From positions 1 to 7,407 of the forward strand of contig JAHZHA010000017.1 in assembly GCA_019420525.1 (NCBI GenBank): 7,407 bases of DNA, read 5' to 3'. This stretch comes from Bacillota bacterium. Lineage in GTDB: Bacteria; Bacillota; Clostridia; Peptostreptococcales; Anaerovoracaceae. Shown one piece after another: positions 1-7,249 of this stretch; position 1 is the stretch's first letter; every line of letters starts with the position of its first letter. A program made the translations under genes and the position numbers. A model generated the notes under the pieces. The model had not been told where the DNA came from. It was given only the letters and a program-made list of their open reading frames with translations, and did not search any database.

Positions 1-3000
1 TGTCAGGGCTGAAGGTGGTGGCGCCGGTGCCGTTGGTCACGCCGTTGGCTACCGCCCAGAGCACCGCGTCGCAGTAGTAGTCGCTCTCATGGACGTCGGT
101 GAACGGGTTGGTCACCTGTTCTGCGCTCTCCTTGAAGGAGACGGCGATCTTTACATCGGAGCCCGGCATGGTGAAGGTGTACCGGTTATCGCCCGCGCAG
201 GTCAGTTCCACCTTATTTCCTTTGGCGTCGGTGACGGTGAGAGTGTCAAGCTCGTAGTTCTCATCAGGCCGCACCGTGATAGTGACGATATCGCCCTGGT
301 CGGCGCTGCGAGGGCTGACGGTGATGGAACCGCCCTGAATGCCGGAGCTTGCCGGCACAGATACGGAGTGACTGATCTCGCCGCCGGAGCCGCCTGGCGT
401 GTTCCCGCCGGGTTCAGTGCCAGGCTGGTTATCGGGATCGCCTATAATCGAACCGTCATCTGCCGGCGAAACCCTGAATGTCGCTGTTGCCACATCAGAG
501 CTTGTGCCGAGCTTGATTGCACAAGCCTTTATCGTCATATCGGTATTCATCAGGATATTTTCGCCGTAGTAACGTGTGCCGTTATCAGCGCTCGGCTCAC
601 TGCCGTCGGTGGTGTAGTATATCTGAGCGCCCTCAGGGCCTGTAATCGTTATCACAGTACCGTAATCCACTGTGCCGCCGTTTTGACTGAATTCGGGTTT
701 TTCTAAATCAGCCGCGTTTGTTACTGTACCCTGGAGAGCAGATGTTTCGCCCCATGCAATGCCTGCATAGGTCTTCACGTTTTCGCCGATTGTAAGGCTT
801 ATCTTTGCATTTTCGTCAAGAGGTGATGCGAGTTTAATCTGACTTGTATAGCGAGGAGGATCACCGTCGTAGTTGATATTGGCAGGCGCCTGCTCGCTGT
901 TGAGTTTTTCAACGGTGAATGAAACAGGCTGTCCGTCGCTTGTCAGAGTAAAGTTGCCGTCTGTCAGTGTCATATCGTCCATATATTTTGAGAATGAGAT
1001 ATAGACGCCGTCCGGCTTATATGCCACCTCTGCGGAAGGTGCATCATAGCTTATCAGCGGAATATTTACATCCAGCTGTTCCGGTGAAACAGGTAGCCAC
1101 TTTGTGCCGCCGGCATCGACTACTGCCGCTCTGTCGTTTCCGCTGCTGCCTGCCTCATAGCCCTCTTTTTCAGCCGTTACGTACCAGAGGCCTTCCTGTA
1201 CCATCCACTGGAATTTGCCGTTTGCGGCCGTTGTGAGTTCGTGTTCCGCAGGTATGGTTGCATTTTCCTTCGGTACGCTGAGCGCGGCACCGCTTGCATC
1301 TTCCGCATTGGAAGGTATGGCAGGATTTCCGCTGTCATCGACCATAACAGGAAGTCCGTCATCATTTACATATACAGGTTTATAATCCGTACCGTCGCCG
1401 TAAAGCTTTACCGTCGCTCCTTCTACCGGATTGGACAGTACCGCCTCATATACGATGCCCGACGGGTCGATGCAGACGTTGTAAGGCTGACGCCTGGTTT
1501 TGCTGCTCTTTCCCATACAGTCGGGGTCATTGTTCGCTCTCGCCGTTTTCTCGATCTGCAGGTCGATCATATCCCGCAGGAGAACGGCCTGCTTTTGTAC
1601 ATTGTCTACCTTCTGACTGGTGATTTTTGATGCTCCCCATGCCGCAGTGCCGCCGATGATGCCTGCTACCGGGTTGACCAGTCCGAAGAGACCTCCGGCT
1701 CCCAGAATATAGTTGCCGCCCGTGACGACCATGTTCCAGGCTTCCGCGTCGCGGACATCCTTGATGAACTGGTCGATCTGCCGCTGCATGTTCTGTCTGT
1801 ACGCAGGGGAGAGCTTTTGCGCGCACGGACTGGAAAGCCAGCCATTCGGGGCGTTGAGAAGATCCGCCAGAGTGAGCTGCTTGTCCATTCCATCTGCCAT
1901 ATCCTTGCCAAAACTGTAAATGCCGAGACCTCTGTCGATCATTCCGAAGGCGCCGGTGGCTTCCGCGCCTGTGAAGGCAGAGGTAATGTCCTTGATGGTG
2001 TTGCTGGTGAAGGTCACGTCATCGCAGACGTTGGTAAACACGCTCATACCGTCGCTTCCGAAGTTGGTGAAGCTGAATCCGCCTACGCCGCCGGAAGGAT
2101 ATATGCCGGATCCAGGCAGGGTATAGCCTTCGCCGCTGCCTGTTCCTTCTCCCTGTGCCGTGGCAAACTCGAAGATATTTCCCTGTCCGTCAGTGGCGAT
2201 GGTGATCGTTCCGCTGACGCCGCTTTCGGTGGTCACGCTCTGAGTATAGATTTCCATGCCTGTGGAAGCGCTGCCTCCGGATTCGCCCGGCTCGGTAAAT
2301 GTGTAACGCGACCATTCGCCGCTTCCGAGTTCACCGTCCAGCTGGCCCGGAGTGAGAGGACGTGCCATGGTGGTGGTGCCGGTTTCGCCCTGAGGGACAT
2401 ATCCGGTGTCCAGACTGTTGATCATATCGGCTGCCGGGACGAACTGCCCTGTACCGATACCGATAAGGTAGAAGCCCGCCTGACCGCCGTCATTCCTGTA
2501 TATTTCCTCGATCTCAGCCTGAAATGCCTGTATCTGTCTCGTAAGTTCCTCTGTTTCCTCATCGGTCAGAGAAGGCTGTTCTTCAAACTGAATCTTATGG
2601 TCTTCATATGGGATAACCACGGTTTCAGCAAAACCGGTTCTGTCCCTGCTCGGCGAATCATCCGGAAGAGACGGCATTTCCGCCTGCAGAACAGCGTTTA
2701 TTTTATCCCAATCCGGTTCATAGAGGGCGGCAGCGCCGATGACAGGCGAGCCGGAAAATGCCTCTGTCGTAAACGTATCGCCGGACTGTGTCGTTCCCAT
2801 ATAGCTTACCGTTCCGTCCAGCCGCGTGACTGAGAATACCACACCGCCTGCGAGGTTTTCCGAATTTTCGATGGTGCAGGTGAGACGAAATTCCGGTGGA
2901 TTGGAACTCGTGTAGGAGTATATATGGTTTCGCTCGACATTGCGCCAGGAGTTCGATCTGGAAGAACCGCACTGCAGGTACTGTTCCGTAAGCTTCGGGA

Positions 3001-3076
3001 CGCCGTCCGCATGAATGACCGTCTGTGAAACAGGTGCGGTGGTTATTGCTCCATTTGAATGTGATGGTGTGGACGC
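1..3076 (-). CDS. C-terminal part of the same giant surface protein, in the +1 frame, partial at the left edge, starting an SLH domain
   Basis: I read this frame codon by codon. It has no stop from 3076 to the left edge and no convincing start with a ribosome binding site, so it is a continuation of the upstream gene. In order it holds: a helical acidic stretch (about 2480-2580); a Gly/Ser/Thr-rich stretch (about 2080-2400); helices around a glycine-rich hydrophobic segment (1631-1729); a DPSGIVYEAV motif near 1450-1479, leading into a carboxypeptidase-regulatory-like beta domain (about 1085-1475); an SbsA-type Ig-like domain (about 716-1060, with GVYISFSKYMDD); a chitobiase/hexosaminidase C-terminal-type domain (about 470-703, with GAQIYYTTDGSEPS); a Gly/Pro linker (380-469); an InlB B-repeat-type domain (128-376, ending YTFTMPGSDVKIAVSF); and the first 36 or so residues of an SLH domain (2-109, FTDV...YY...VLWAVANGVTNGTG). 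SLH domains bind pyruvylated secondary cell-wall polymer, so the protein is probably held on the cell surface. More SLH repeats are expected beyond the edge. Confidence 0.85.
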
Positions 3077-6000
3077 TCACCCTGCCGGCAGCTGTGCCGT
3101 TCAGGGGGATTTCCACATCTCCGCTTCTGACTCTGGAAAGAACCAGAGTATCCCCGTCATAGATATCCACGGTTTGGCCGCTCGGGATCGACAGATAAGC
3201 CAAAACGGTTCCGCTGCTTGTGGAATCCGGCATTTCGACTGATATGACAGGCGCCTTTACGGTTACCGTGCCCACAGGCTGCCAGTCATATTTTTCGTTA
3301 TCCAGCTCTGCGGTTACATTCAGAACGCAATCCGAGCTTGTTCTCATGGATTTTCCGTAAATGGTGATGTCACAAGGCAGTTTGACAGGATTTTCAAAGG
3401 TGATCTGATAGTAGGTCTGAAACTGCTTTGACACAAGCTGGCCGGAAAGAGTCTGGTTCTGAAGCTCTATCTTCGTATAAGGATATTTTTTGCCGTCCAC
3501 CACTACCGATGTGATCTGGGTCGCGACTCTGCCGCCGCTGTCTGTTCCTGCGGCGTTAATTCTGAGGACTTTCATATTTCCCTGTACGCCCTCGTCCAGT
3601 TCAATGTGGCCCGTAAAGGTCATCGATTCGTTCACATCGGAAAACTGCGCCGGTCCGACAAGGGTGGAATTAGGCACCGTGGCATATATCGCGCTGGCGA
3701 TAAAACTGCCTTCCAGTTTTACGCTCGCTTTTACGGCCGTATTATTTTTTACCGTTATGTCTTTGACATAAGGCATGCCGGAAGACGCCGCCACAGCTTC
3801 ATCCCACGTCATATCGGCGGGGCTTATCGCCTGGCTGGGCAGAAGGAGGAAGTTATAAGAACCTTCATTGCCCGGGCAGAAGAAAGCGTAGTCATCTTTC
3901 CGAGGATTTACAGTAGTGGTTTTGCTGTCACGGATCCAACTGCCGTCGTCTTGCTCATACCACCAGCCGTACATAGACTGATAGGATTTTGAGTTCGAAT
4001 AATCGATTTCCAGAAGCAGGCCGCCCTTTAAGTCAAGGGTTATTTCCGCATCAGTATACAGATTATTTCTCGCCCATGTAAGATCTCCGGTTTTACCGGC
4101 GAGCACAGCGCCGTCATCCTTCCATGCAAGACTGTAAGTTCCGCCGTTTTGTATCAGCGGTTCAAGGAAATCATCACAGCCGTAATTATACATCCTGAAG
4201 GTCCGGTAGCTGCTCTGCAATGCAGACATGACAGAAGAGGAGCCGCGTCCCTGCCATGTATTCCCCGGGCAGGTTATGGAAGGAGTGATATTAGACTGGC
4301 TGATCAGTGCCGCGTATTCCCTGAAGTCTTCCGATACACCGTCTGCGAGTCTGACGACAGCTCTTACAGAGGCGCTGGTTACGGAGTTTTTCTTATATTT
4401 GAGTTCTATACTGCTGCCGTCGATTTCTCCGGTGCTGCGTGCTGTCAGAGAATACAGATCGCTGTCGTGCAGTGTGACAGAAGCGTCAACACCTGTATAA
4501 AGCTCGGCAGTGACGGTATTGCCTTCTTTAATCTGCTCTGTAATCGTATAATTTTTATACTTTACATTCTGATTAAATGACAGGCTTGCTCCGGACAAAT
4601 CCGGAACATCACCATCAAATCCATCTCCCGGCAGAAGGGTGAAGGTCACAGTTGTTTTCTCCCGGGAAGGATACTTCATGGAAACCGACTTCCCAAGATC
4701 TTCGCGGGTATAAGTGTCTTTTCTTTCAGTGCCTACGGTAAATTCGGGCCTTTTGTCTGTATCATATGACAGGACAAACGCCTGATCGTAAAGGTAAGCG
4801 TAAGCGTACAAGGTGTATGTACCGCTTCCGGAAACGAGATCGCCGGCGCTGAGACTGTAGCCGTCTTTGTTTTTATAAGATACGCGTACATTGTCACCAT
4901 AGTCGTGCTGGATTTCCGGCAGGGTGATAATAGGATCCTCTGTCGCTGCAAGTGCGGCGCGGCCGCCGCTTATCAGAGATGTTTCATCTGATTTTTCTGC
5001 GAGAATCTCATCTCCTGACGGATAGAGGAAAGTAGTAAGCTGTACATCAGTAACCGTTGCTCCCGCATAGCGGGCAGGTACGGAAATTGCCAGGTTTTCG
5101 CTGTACTTTCCTGACCACAGGGTGATGGAAGAACCGTTCTGTTTTGCACTCAGGTAGCAGTAGCGTCCTATTGCATCTGAATCTGTACCCGTGGTAGTAA
5201 AGACGAAGGTGTTGTCTGTGGTAATGGAAAGTTCCTTTTCCACACTCTGTGAATCTGCTTCTGCCTTTACTGTAAAGGTATAGATGCCGTCAGCATCTTG
5301 AGCGCAGGTGCCGTAAATTCTGCCGTTTCCGGACAGGCTCAGCCCCGGAGGCAGATTGCCGTCTTTTATCGACCATACAGCATTGGTAAAATTCGATGAT
5401 AAAGTCTGATCGTAATATGTACCGCGGATCGCATTGGGAAGCGTTTCCGTGGCAATTTCAAGCCTGTTTCTGACAGTGACGGCAAACTCTTTCGTCGCGG
5501 TGCCTGTCGTCTGACTGCTGCCGTCTGTTTCGGTCACAGTAACGGAAAATGTGGTGCTTCCCGCAGTCGATGGCGTACCCGAAATGACACCGGCCTCATT
5601 TAAAGTAAGGCCTTCGGGAAGGGAGCTGCCTGATGTCAGAGCCCAACTCAGCGTGCCGCCTTCGGCCGGGTTGGCGGCCAGGGCTTGGTTATACGCTTCG
5701 TTCACATAAGCGTCAGGCAGTGTACCGGTGGTTATGACCGGACCGCCCGGCCCTTCCGCGCCAGTGATGGTAAAGGTCTCGGCGGACAGGTAGAGCTTTT
5801 CCTGATACTGGTCGCCGGATTTGCCGTTGCCCGCATAGGCCAGTACCTGATAGCTGCCGGGTTCCAGCGGCATATTTCCGTCGGGCGTGAAATTCAGCAG
5901 CTGGAATACACCGTTTGCGGCTAACTTGTCATTGGGAGTGCCGTTGTCACAGGGATAATCCTCAGATCCGCTGAACCAGAACACGGTGCCCCACTCGCTG

Positions 6001-6278
6001 GAACCGTCGGTAGGGTAGAAGGCAAGGCTTTCCAGCGACCAGCCGTCGGGTACGGTCTGCCGGAAGTTCTCCAGATGCAGGATCAGTCCCGACTGGTCCG
6101 CAGCGAAGGTATCGGTTTTGCCTGTAAAGGCACCGGTGCCGCTCTCCTGGCCGGTGTAGACGGTGGCAGACATGGTGTCTTCCGTCGTGACCGCCAGAGA
6201 TGCCGCAGGCATCAGTCCGATGATCATGCAGGCGCACAGCAGCAGGGCCAGCAGCCGCTTCAAGTTTCGCTTTCTCAT
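2718..6278 (-). CDS. N-terminal part of a giant secreted multidomain surface protein, frameshifted near its residue 1079
   Basis: Residues 1-29 form a Sec signal peptide: a basic start (MRKRNLKR), a Leu/Ala/Cys-rich core, and an S-L-A cleavage site before V30. A beta-rich domain follows at about 31-175. Residues 182-269 resemble a putative Ig domain of the He_PIG type (Leu-Pro near the start, LPEGLTL, then VISGTP). Residues 275-355 look like a second, diverged copy (LPPGLSLSGNGRIYGT). Residues 356-1079 are beta-rich, with many Thr, Ser, Tyr and Asp, and I recognise no family there. From residue 1080 the translation turns into Arg/His/Cys-rich nonsense to the stop, while the +1 frame stays sensible, so the last 107 residues are very likely not native. 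The start is set by AAAGGAGA at 6284-6291, five bases before the ATG. The gene lies 55 bases after two small genes and is probably co-transcribed with them. It is presumably exported and, when intact, cell-wall anchored through its C-terminal SLH part. Confidence 0.85.
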   Translation of the reverse strand: MRKRNLKRLLALLLCACMIIGLMPAASLAVTTEDTMSATVYTGQESGTGAFTGKTDTFAADQSGLILHLENFRQTVPDGWSLESLAFYPTDGSSEWGTVFWFSGSEDYPCDNGTPNDKLAANGVFQLLNFTPDGNMPLEPGSYQVLAYAGNGKSGDQYQEKLYLSAETFTITGAEGPGGPVITTGTLPDAYVNEAYNQALAANPAEGGTLSWALTSGSSLPEGLTLNEAGVISGTPSTAGSTTFSVTVTETDGSSQTTGTATKEFAVTVRNRLEIATETLPNAIRGTYYDQTLSSNFTNAVWSIKDGNLPPGLSLSGNGRIYGTCAQDADGIYTFTVKAEADSQSVEKELSITTDNTFVFTTTGTDSDAIGRYCYLSAKQNGSSITLWSGKYSENLAISVPARYAGATVTDVQLTTFLYPSGDEILAEKSDETSLISGGRAALAATEDPIITLPEIQHDYGDNVRVSYKNKDGYSLSAGDLVSGSGTYTLYAYAYLYDQAFVLSYDTDKRPEFTVGTERKDTYTREDLGKSVSMKYPSREKTTVTFTLLPGDGFDGDVPDLSGASLSFNQNVKYKNYTITEQIKEGNTVTAELYTGVDASVTLHDSDLYSLTARSTGEIDGSSIELKYKKNSVTSASVRAVVRLADGVSEDFREYAALISQSNITPSITCPGNTWQGRGSSSVMSALQSSYRTFRMYNYGCDDFLEPLIQNGGTYSLAWKDDGAVLAGKTGDLTWARNNLYTDAEITLDLKGGLLLEIDYSNSKSYQSMYGWWYEQDDGSWIRDSKTTTVNPRKDDYAFFCPGNEGSYNFLLLPSQAISPADMTWDEAVAASSGMPYVKDITVKNNTAVKASVKLEGSFIASAIYATVPNSTLVGPAQFSDVNESMTFTGHIELDEGVQGNMKVLRINAAGTDSGGRVATQITSVVVDGKKYPYTKIELQNQTLSGQLVSKQFQTYYQITFENPVKLPCDITIYGKSMRTSSDCVLNVTAELDNEKYDWQPVGTVTVKAPVISVEMPDSTSSGTVLAYLSIPSGQTVDIYDGDTLVLSRVRSGDVEIPLNGTAAGRVSVHTITFKWSNNHRTCFTDGHSCGRRPEAYGTVPAVRFFQIELLAQCRAKPYILLHEFQSTGISSHLHHRKFGKPRRRCGILSHAAGRNGKLYGNDTVRRYVYDRGIFRLACHRRCRPL
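3042..3076 (-). other. Frameshift junction inside the giant surface gene
   Basis: The upstream frame gives good beta-domain sequence up to HTITFKWSNN (codon ending at 3042). The +1 frame has a TGA just upstream of 3076 and gives good sequence from about SNGAITTAPVSQTVIHADG onward. The switch therefore lies within this 35-base window. One extra base here, or two missing, restores a single reading frame. There is no long homopolymer, and no rare-codon or stop context of the kind used in programmed +1 frameshifting, so a mutation or a sequence error is the plain explanation. Confidence 0.85.
6192..6278 (-). other. Sec signal peptide of the giant surface protein
   Basis: This encodes residues 1-29. 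The n-region has five basic residues, the h-region runs over about 14 hydrophobic residues including LLALLL, and the predicted signal peptidase I site is after Ala29 (Ser at -3, Ala at -1). Cys15 and Cys17 sit in the middle of the hydrophobic core and do not form a proper lipobox, so a lipoprotein is unlikely. Confidence 0.85.
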
Positions 6279-6283
6279 ATACG

Positions 6284-6291
6284 TCTCCTTT
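6284..6291 (-). promoter_or_regulatory. Ribosome binding site of the giant surface gene
   Basis: On the minus strand AAAGGAGA lies five bases before the ATG at 6278. It fixes that ATG as the start, which is also the only start that leaves a complete signal peptide. Confidence 0.75.
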
Positions 6292-6333
6292 CTTTCTTCA
6301 TTTTGATCGTTTGCTTCGGGTCGTCCCGGCCGG

Positions 6334-6765
6334 TTACGGTTTTGCTTTTTTACGGCGGTCTCCTCTGAGGAAAGTCAGCAACCGCCGGTTTTGCTTCGGC
6401 GCGTTTCGGGTCCGTTCTTTTTCCTCCGCCAGCTTCAGCGGCAGGATTTTCGCGGCGTTTTCGACGAGCTGAAGGGTGTGGTCAGCCAGATTATCCACCG
6501 CCCGAAGTTCCCCCGCCCGGGTCAGCCCCGGATGGGGCCGGGTGATGGTGACGGTCATCAGACTGCCCAGCAGCCAGTCCTGGATGTGGAAGAAAAACTC
6601 GCTCTCATTGTCCAGTACCTTCACCGTGGCGGTGACAGTCTCAACTCCGTTCTCGCGGTTTTCCACATAGTCGTGGCATCCTGCCCGCTCCAGCACGTCG
6701 CTGACCGCCACCCGCAGGGTCGCCTTTTCATAGGCTGTGTACCGGGTCGTGGATGTGGATTCCAT
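6334..6765 (-). CDS. Small cytoplasmic protein of unknown function with a basic tail, paralog of the gene just upstream
   Basis: This encodes 143 residues with no signal peptide and no membrane segment, so it is probably cytoplasmic. I do not recognise the family. Residues about 10-105 align with the neighbouring upstream protein: AVSDVLERAGCHDY against AVEDVLSRTGCRDY, then ESEFFF against ESRFLF, then a VT-rich strand ending in a proline, then LTR and LAD. The likely order of elements is helix, three strands, helix. Unlike its paralog it has an extra C-terminal tail (about 115-143) rich in Arg and Lys, which might bind nucleic acid or an acidic partner; that is only inference. It starts three bases after the upstream stop codon, and its binding site AAGGAGGT lies inside the last codons of the upstream gene, so the two are co-transcribed and probably translationally coupled. 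The giant surface gene follows 55 bases later. Confidence 0.8.
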   Translation of the reverse strand: MESTSTTRYTAYEKATLRVAVSDVLERAGCHDYVENRENGVETVTATVKVLDNESEFFFHIQDWLLGSLMTVTITRPHPGLTRAGELRAVDNLADHTLQLVENAAKILPLKLAEEKERTRNAPKQNRRLLTFLRGDRRKKAKP

Positions 6766-6768
6766 AGT

Positions 6769-7122
6769 TTACACCTCCTTTTCCTCGCGCCGCCGGCTCT
6801 CCTCCAGAAGGCAGCAGATCCGTGCCTCATCGTCCATGAAGTCCATCACGCCGTCGGCCAGCTGTTCCGCCGCCTGACGGGCCGCCTCCCGGGTCAGGGC
6901 CGGGTGGGTCACCGTGACCCGAACCTCCAGGCAGGGGGCCCGAAGCCGGAACAGAAACCGGCTTTCATATCCCTCCACGACGGCCCGGGCTTCCACGTCC
7001 CCGGTGTCGGGGTCGATGGCATAGTCCCGGCAGCCCGTCCGGGAGAGCACGTCCTCTACGGCGATCTGCAGGATCTTCACGGCAAAGGGGTTAAACCGCG
7101 TCGCAGTCACAACAGATTTCAT
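6769..7122 (-). CDS. Small cytoplasmic protein of unknown function, first gene of the putative operon
   Basis: This encodes 117 residues with no signal peptide or membrane segment, and I do not recognise the family. It is a paralog of the next gene, sharing AV.DVL.R.GC.DY at about residues 21-34, an ES.F.F strand, a VTVTHPALTR stretch and a LAD-containing helix. Its probable layout is alpha-beta-beta-beta-alpha, and it ends in a charged helix (EESRRREEKEV). The start is supported by GAGGAGGT five bases upstream. Base composition is high here (46 of 60 bases are G or C at 6841-6900), well above the middle of the downstream giant gene. Plus-strand readings across this pair are antisense shadows of the GC-rich codons. 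It is the first gene after a candidate promoter, so it may set expression of the whole unit. Confidence 0.8.
   Translation of the reverse strand: MKSVVTATRFNPFAVKILQIAVEDVLSRTGCRDYAIDPDTGDVEARAVVEGYESRFLFRLRAPCLEVRVTVTHPALTREAARQAAEQLADGVMDFMDDEARICCLLEESRRREEKEV
6773..6780 (-). promoter_or_regulatory. Ribosome binding site of the second small gene, embedded in the end of the first
   Basis: On the minus strand AAGGAGGT overlaps the Lys-Glu-Val codons that end the first small gene. It stands seven bases before the second ATG at 6765, with the TAA stop in between. This layout is typical of translational coupling and confirms the 6765 start. Confidence 0.8.
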
Positions 7123-7127
7123 TCCGC

Positions 7128-7135
7128 ACCTCCTC
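7128..7135 (-). promoter_or_regulatory. Ribosome binding site of the first small gene
   Basis: On the minus strand GAGGAGGT lies five bases before the ATG at 7122. It is a strong match to the anti-Shine-Dalgarno sequence and decides the start. Confidence 0.8.
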
Positions 7136-7187
7136 TCTGTCTGCTTGCCAGTCAGGATGGTGTGATCTCTTCTTGTCCGCTGTCTTC

Positions 7188-7216
7188 AGCATAAGAGAGG
7201 ATTTTCGGCATGTATA
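7188..7216 (-). promoter_or_regulatory. Candidate promoter of the three-gene unit
   Basis: On the minus strand TATACA (7216-7211) could be a weak -35 box and TATGCT (7193-7188) a weak -10 box, 17 bases apart, each matching four of six consensus bases. That would start transcription near 7181, with a leader of about 59 bases. An alternative is that TATACAT at 7216-7210 is itself the -10 box with no recognisable -35. Both choices put the promoter downstream of the two terminator-like hairpins and next to the TGTGAACC repeats. The match is weak, so this is tentative. Confidence 0.35.
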
Positions 7217-7235
7217 GGTTCACATTTGGTTCACA
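7217..7235 (-). promoter_or_regulatory. Tandem TGTGAACC direct repeats on an 11-bp period, probable regulator binding site
   Basis: On the minus strand TGTGAACC occurs at 7235-7228 and again at 7224-7217, separated by AAA, so the period is 11 bases, about one helical turn. A third copy at 7267-7260 is 32 bases upstream, close to three turns. Tandem direct repeats on an 11-bp period just before a -35 box are the known pattern of OmpR/PhoB-family response-regulator sites. A repressor operator is also possible. No regulator gene is visible in the window. Confidence 0.5.
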
Positions 7236-7249
7236 CCGGTGATTTTTTC

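Noticed and set aside
89..706. Plus-strand open frame of 205 codons
   Set aside because: It is antisense to the chitobiase-type, InlB-type and SLH modules. The translation shows no family features.
1817..2833. Long plus-strand open frame of 338 codons
   Set aside because: It is antisense to the downstream half of the giant gene, where the minus strand gives recognisable surface-protein sequence. Its translation has mixed, low-quality composition and no domain, and no good ribosome binding site was noted.
2806..3012. Minus-strand 68-codon frame starting just after the frameshift
   Set aside because: It is in the third frame and Arg/Ser-rich, while the +1 frame over the same bases continues the protein sensibly.
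3042..3076. Programmed ribosomal frameshifting as explanation of the frame change
   Set aside because: The shift needed is +1, and no stop codon, CCC-type slippery codon or internal Shine-Dalgarno stimulator is visible in the junction.
6228..6236. Lipobox in the signal peptide (Cys15/Cys17)
   Set aside because: The cysteines sit inside the hydrophobic core with Cys at the -2 position and more hydrophobic residues after them. A signal peptidase I site further on fits better.
6279..6333. Terminator or separate promoter between the second small gene and the giant gene
   Set aside because: Only a 4-base CGGG/CCCG hairpin without a T-run is present and no promoter boxes are recognisable, so read-through in one operon is the simpler view.
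6391..7194. Plus-strand open frame of 267 codons across the two small genes
   Set aside because: It lies antisense to two coupled minus-strand genes that show mutual homology and good binding sites. The high GC content explains the lack of stops.
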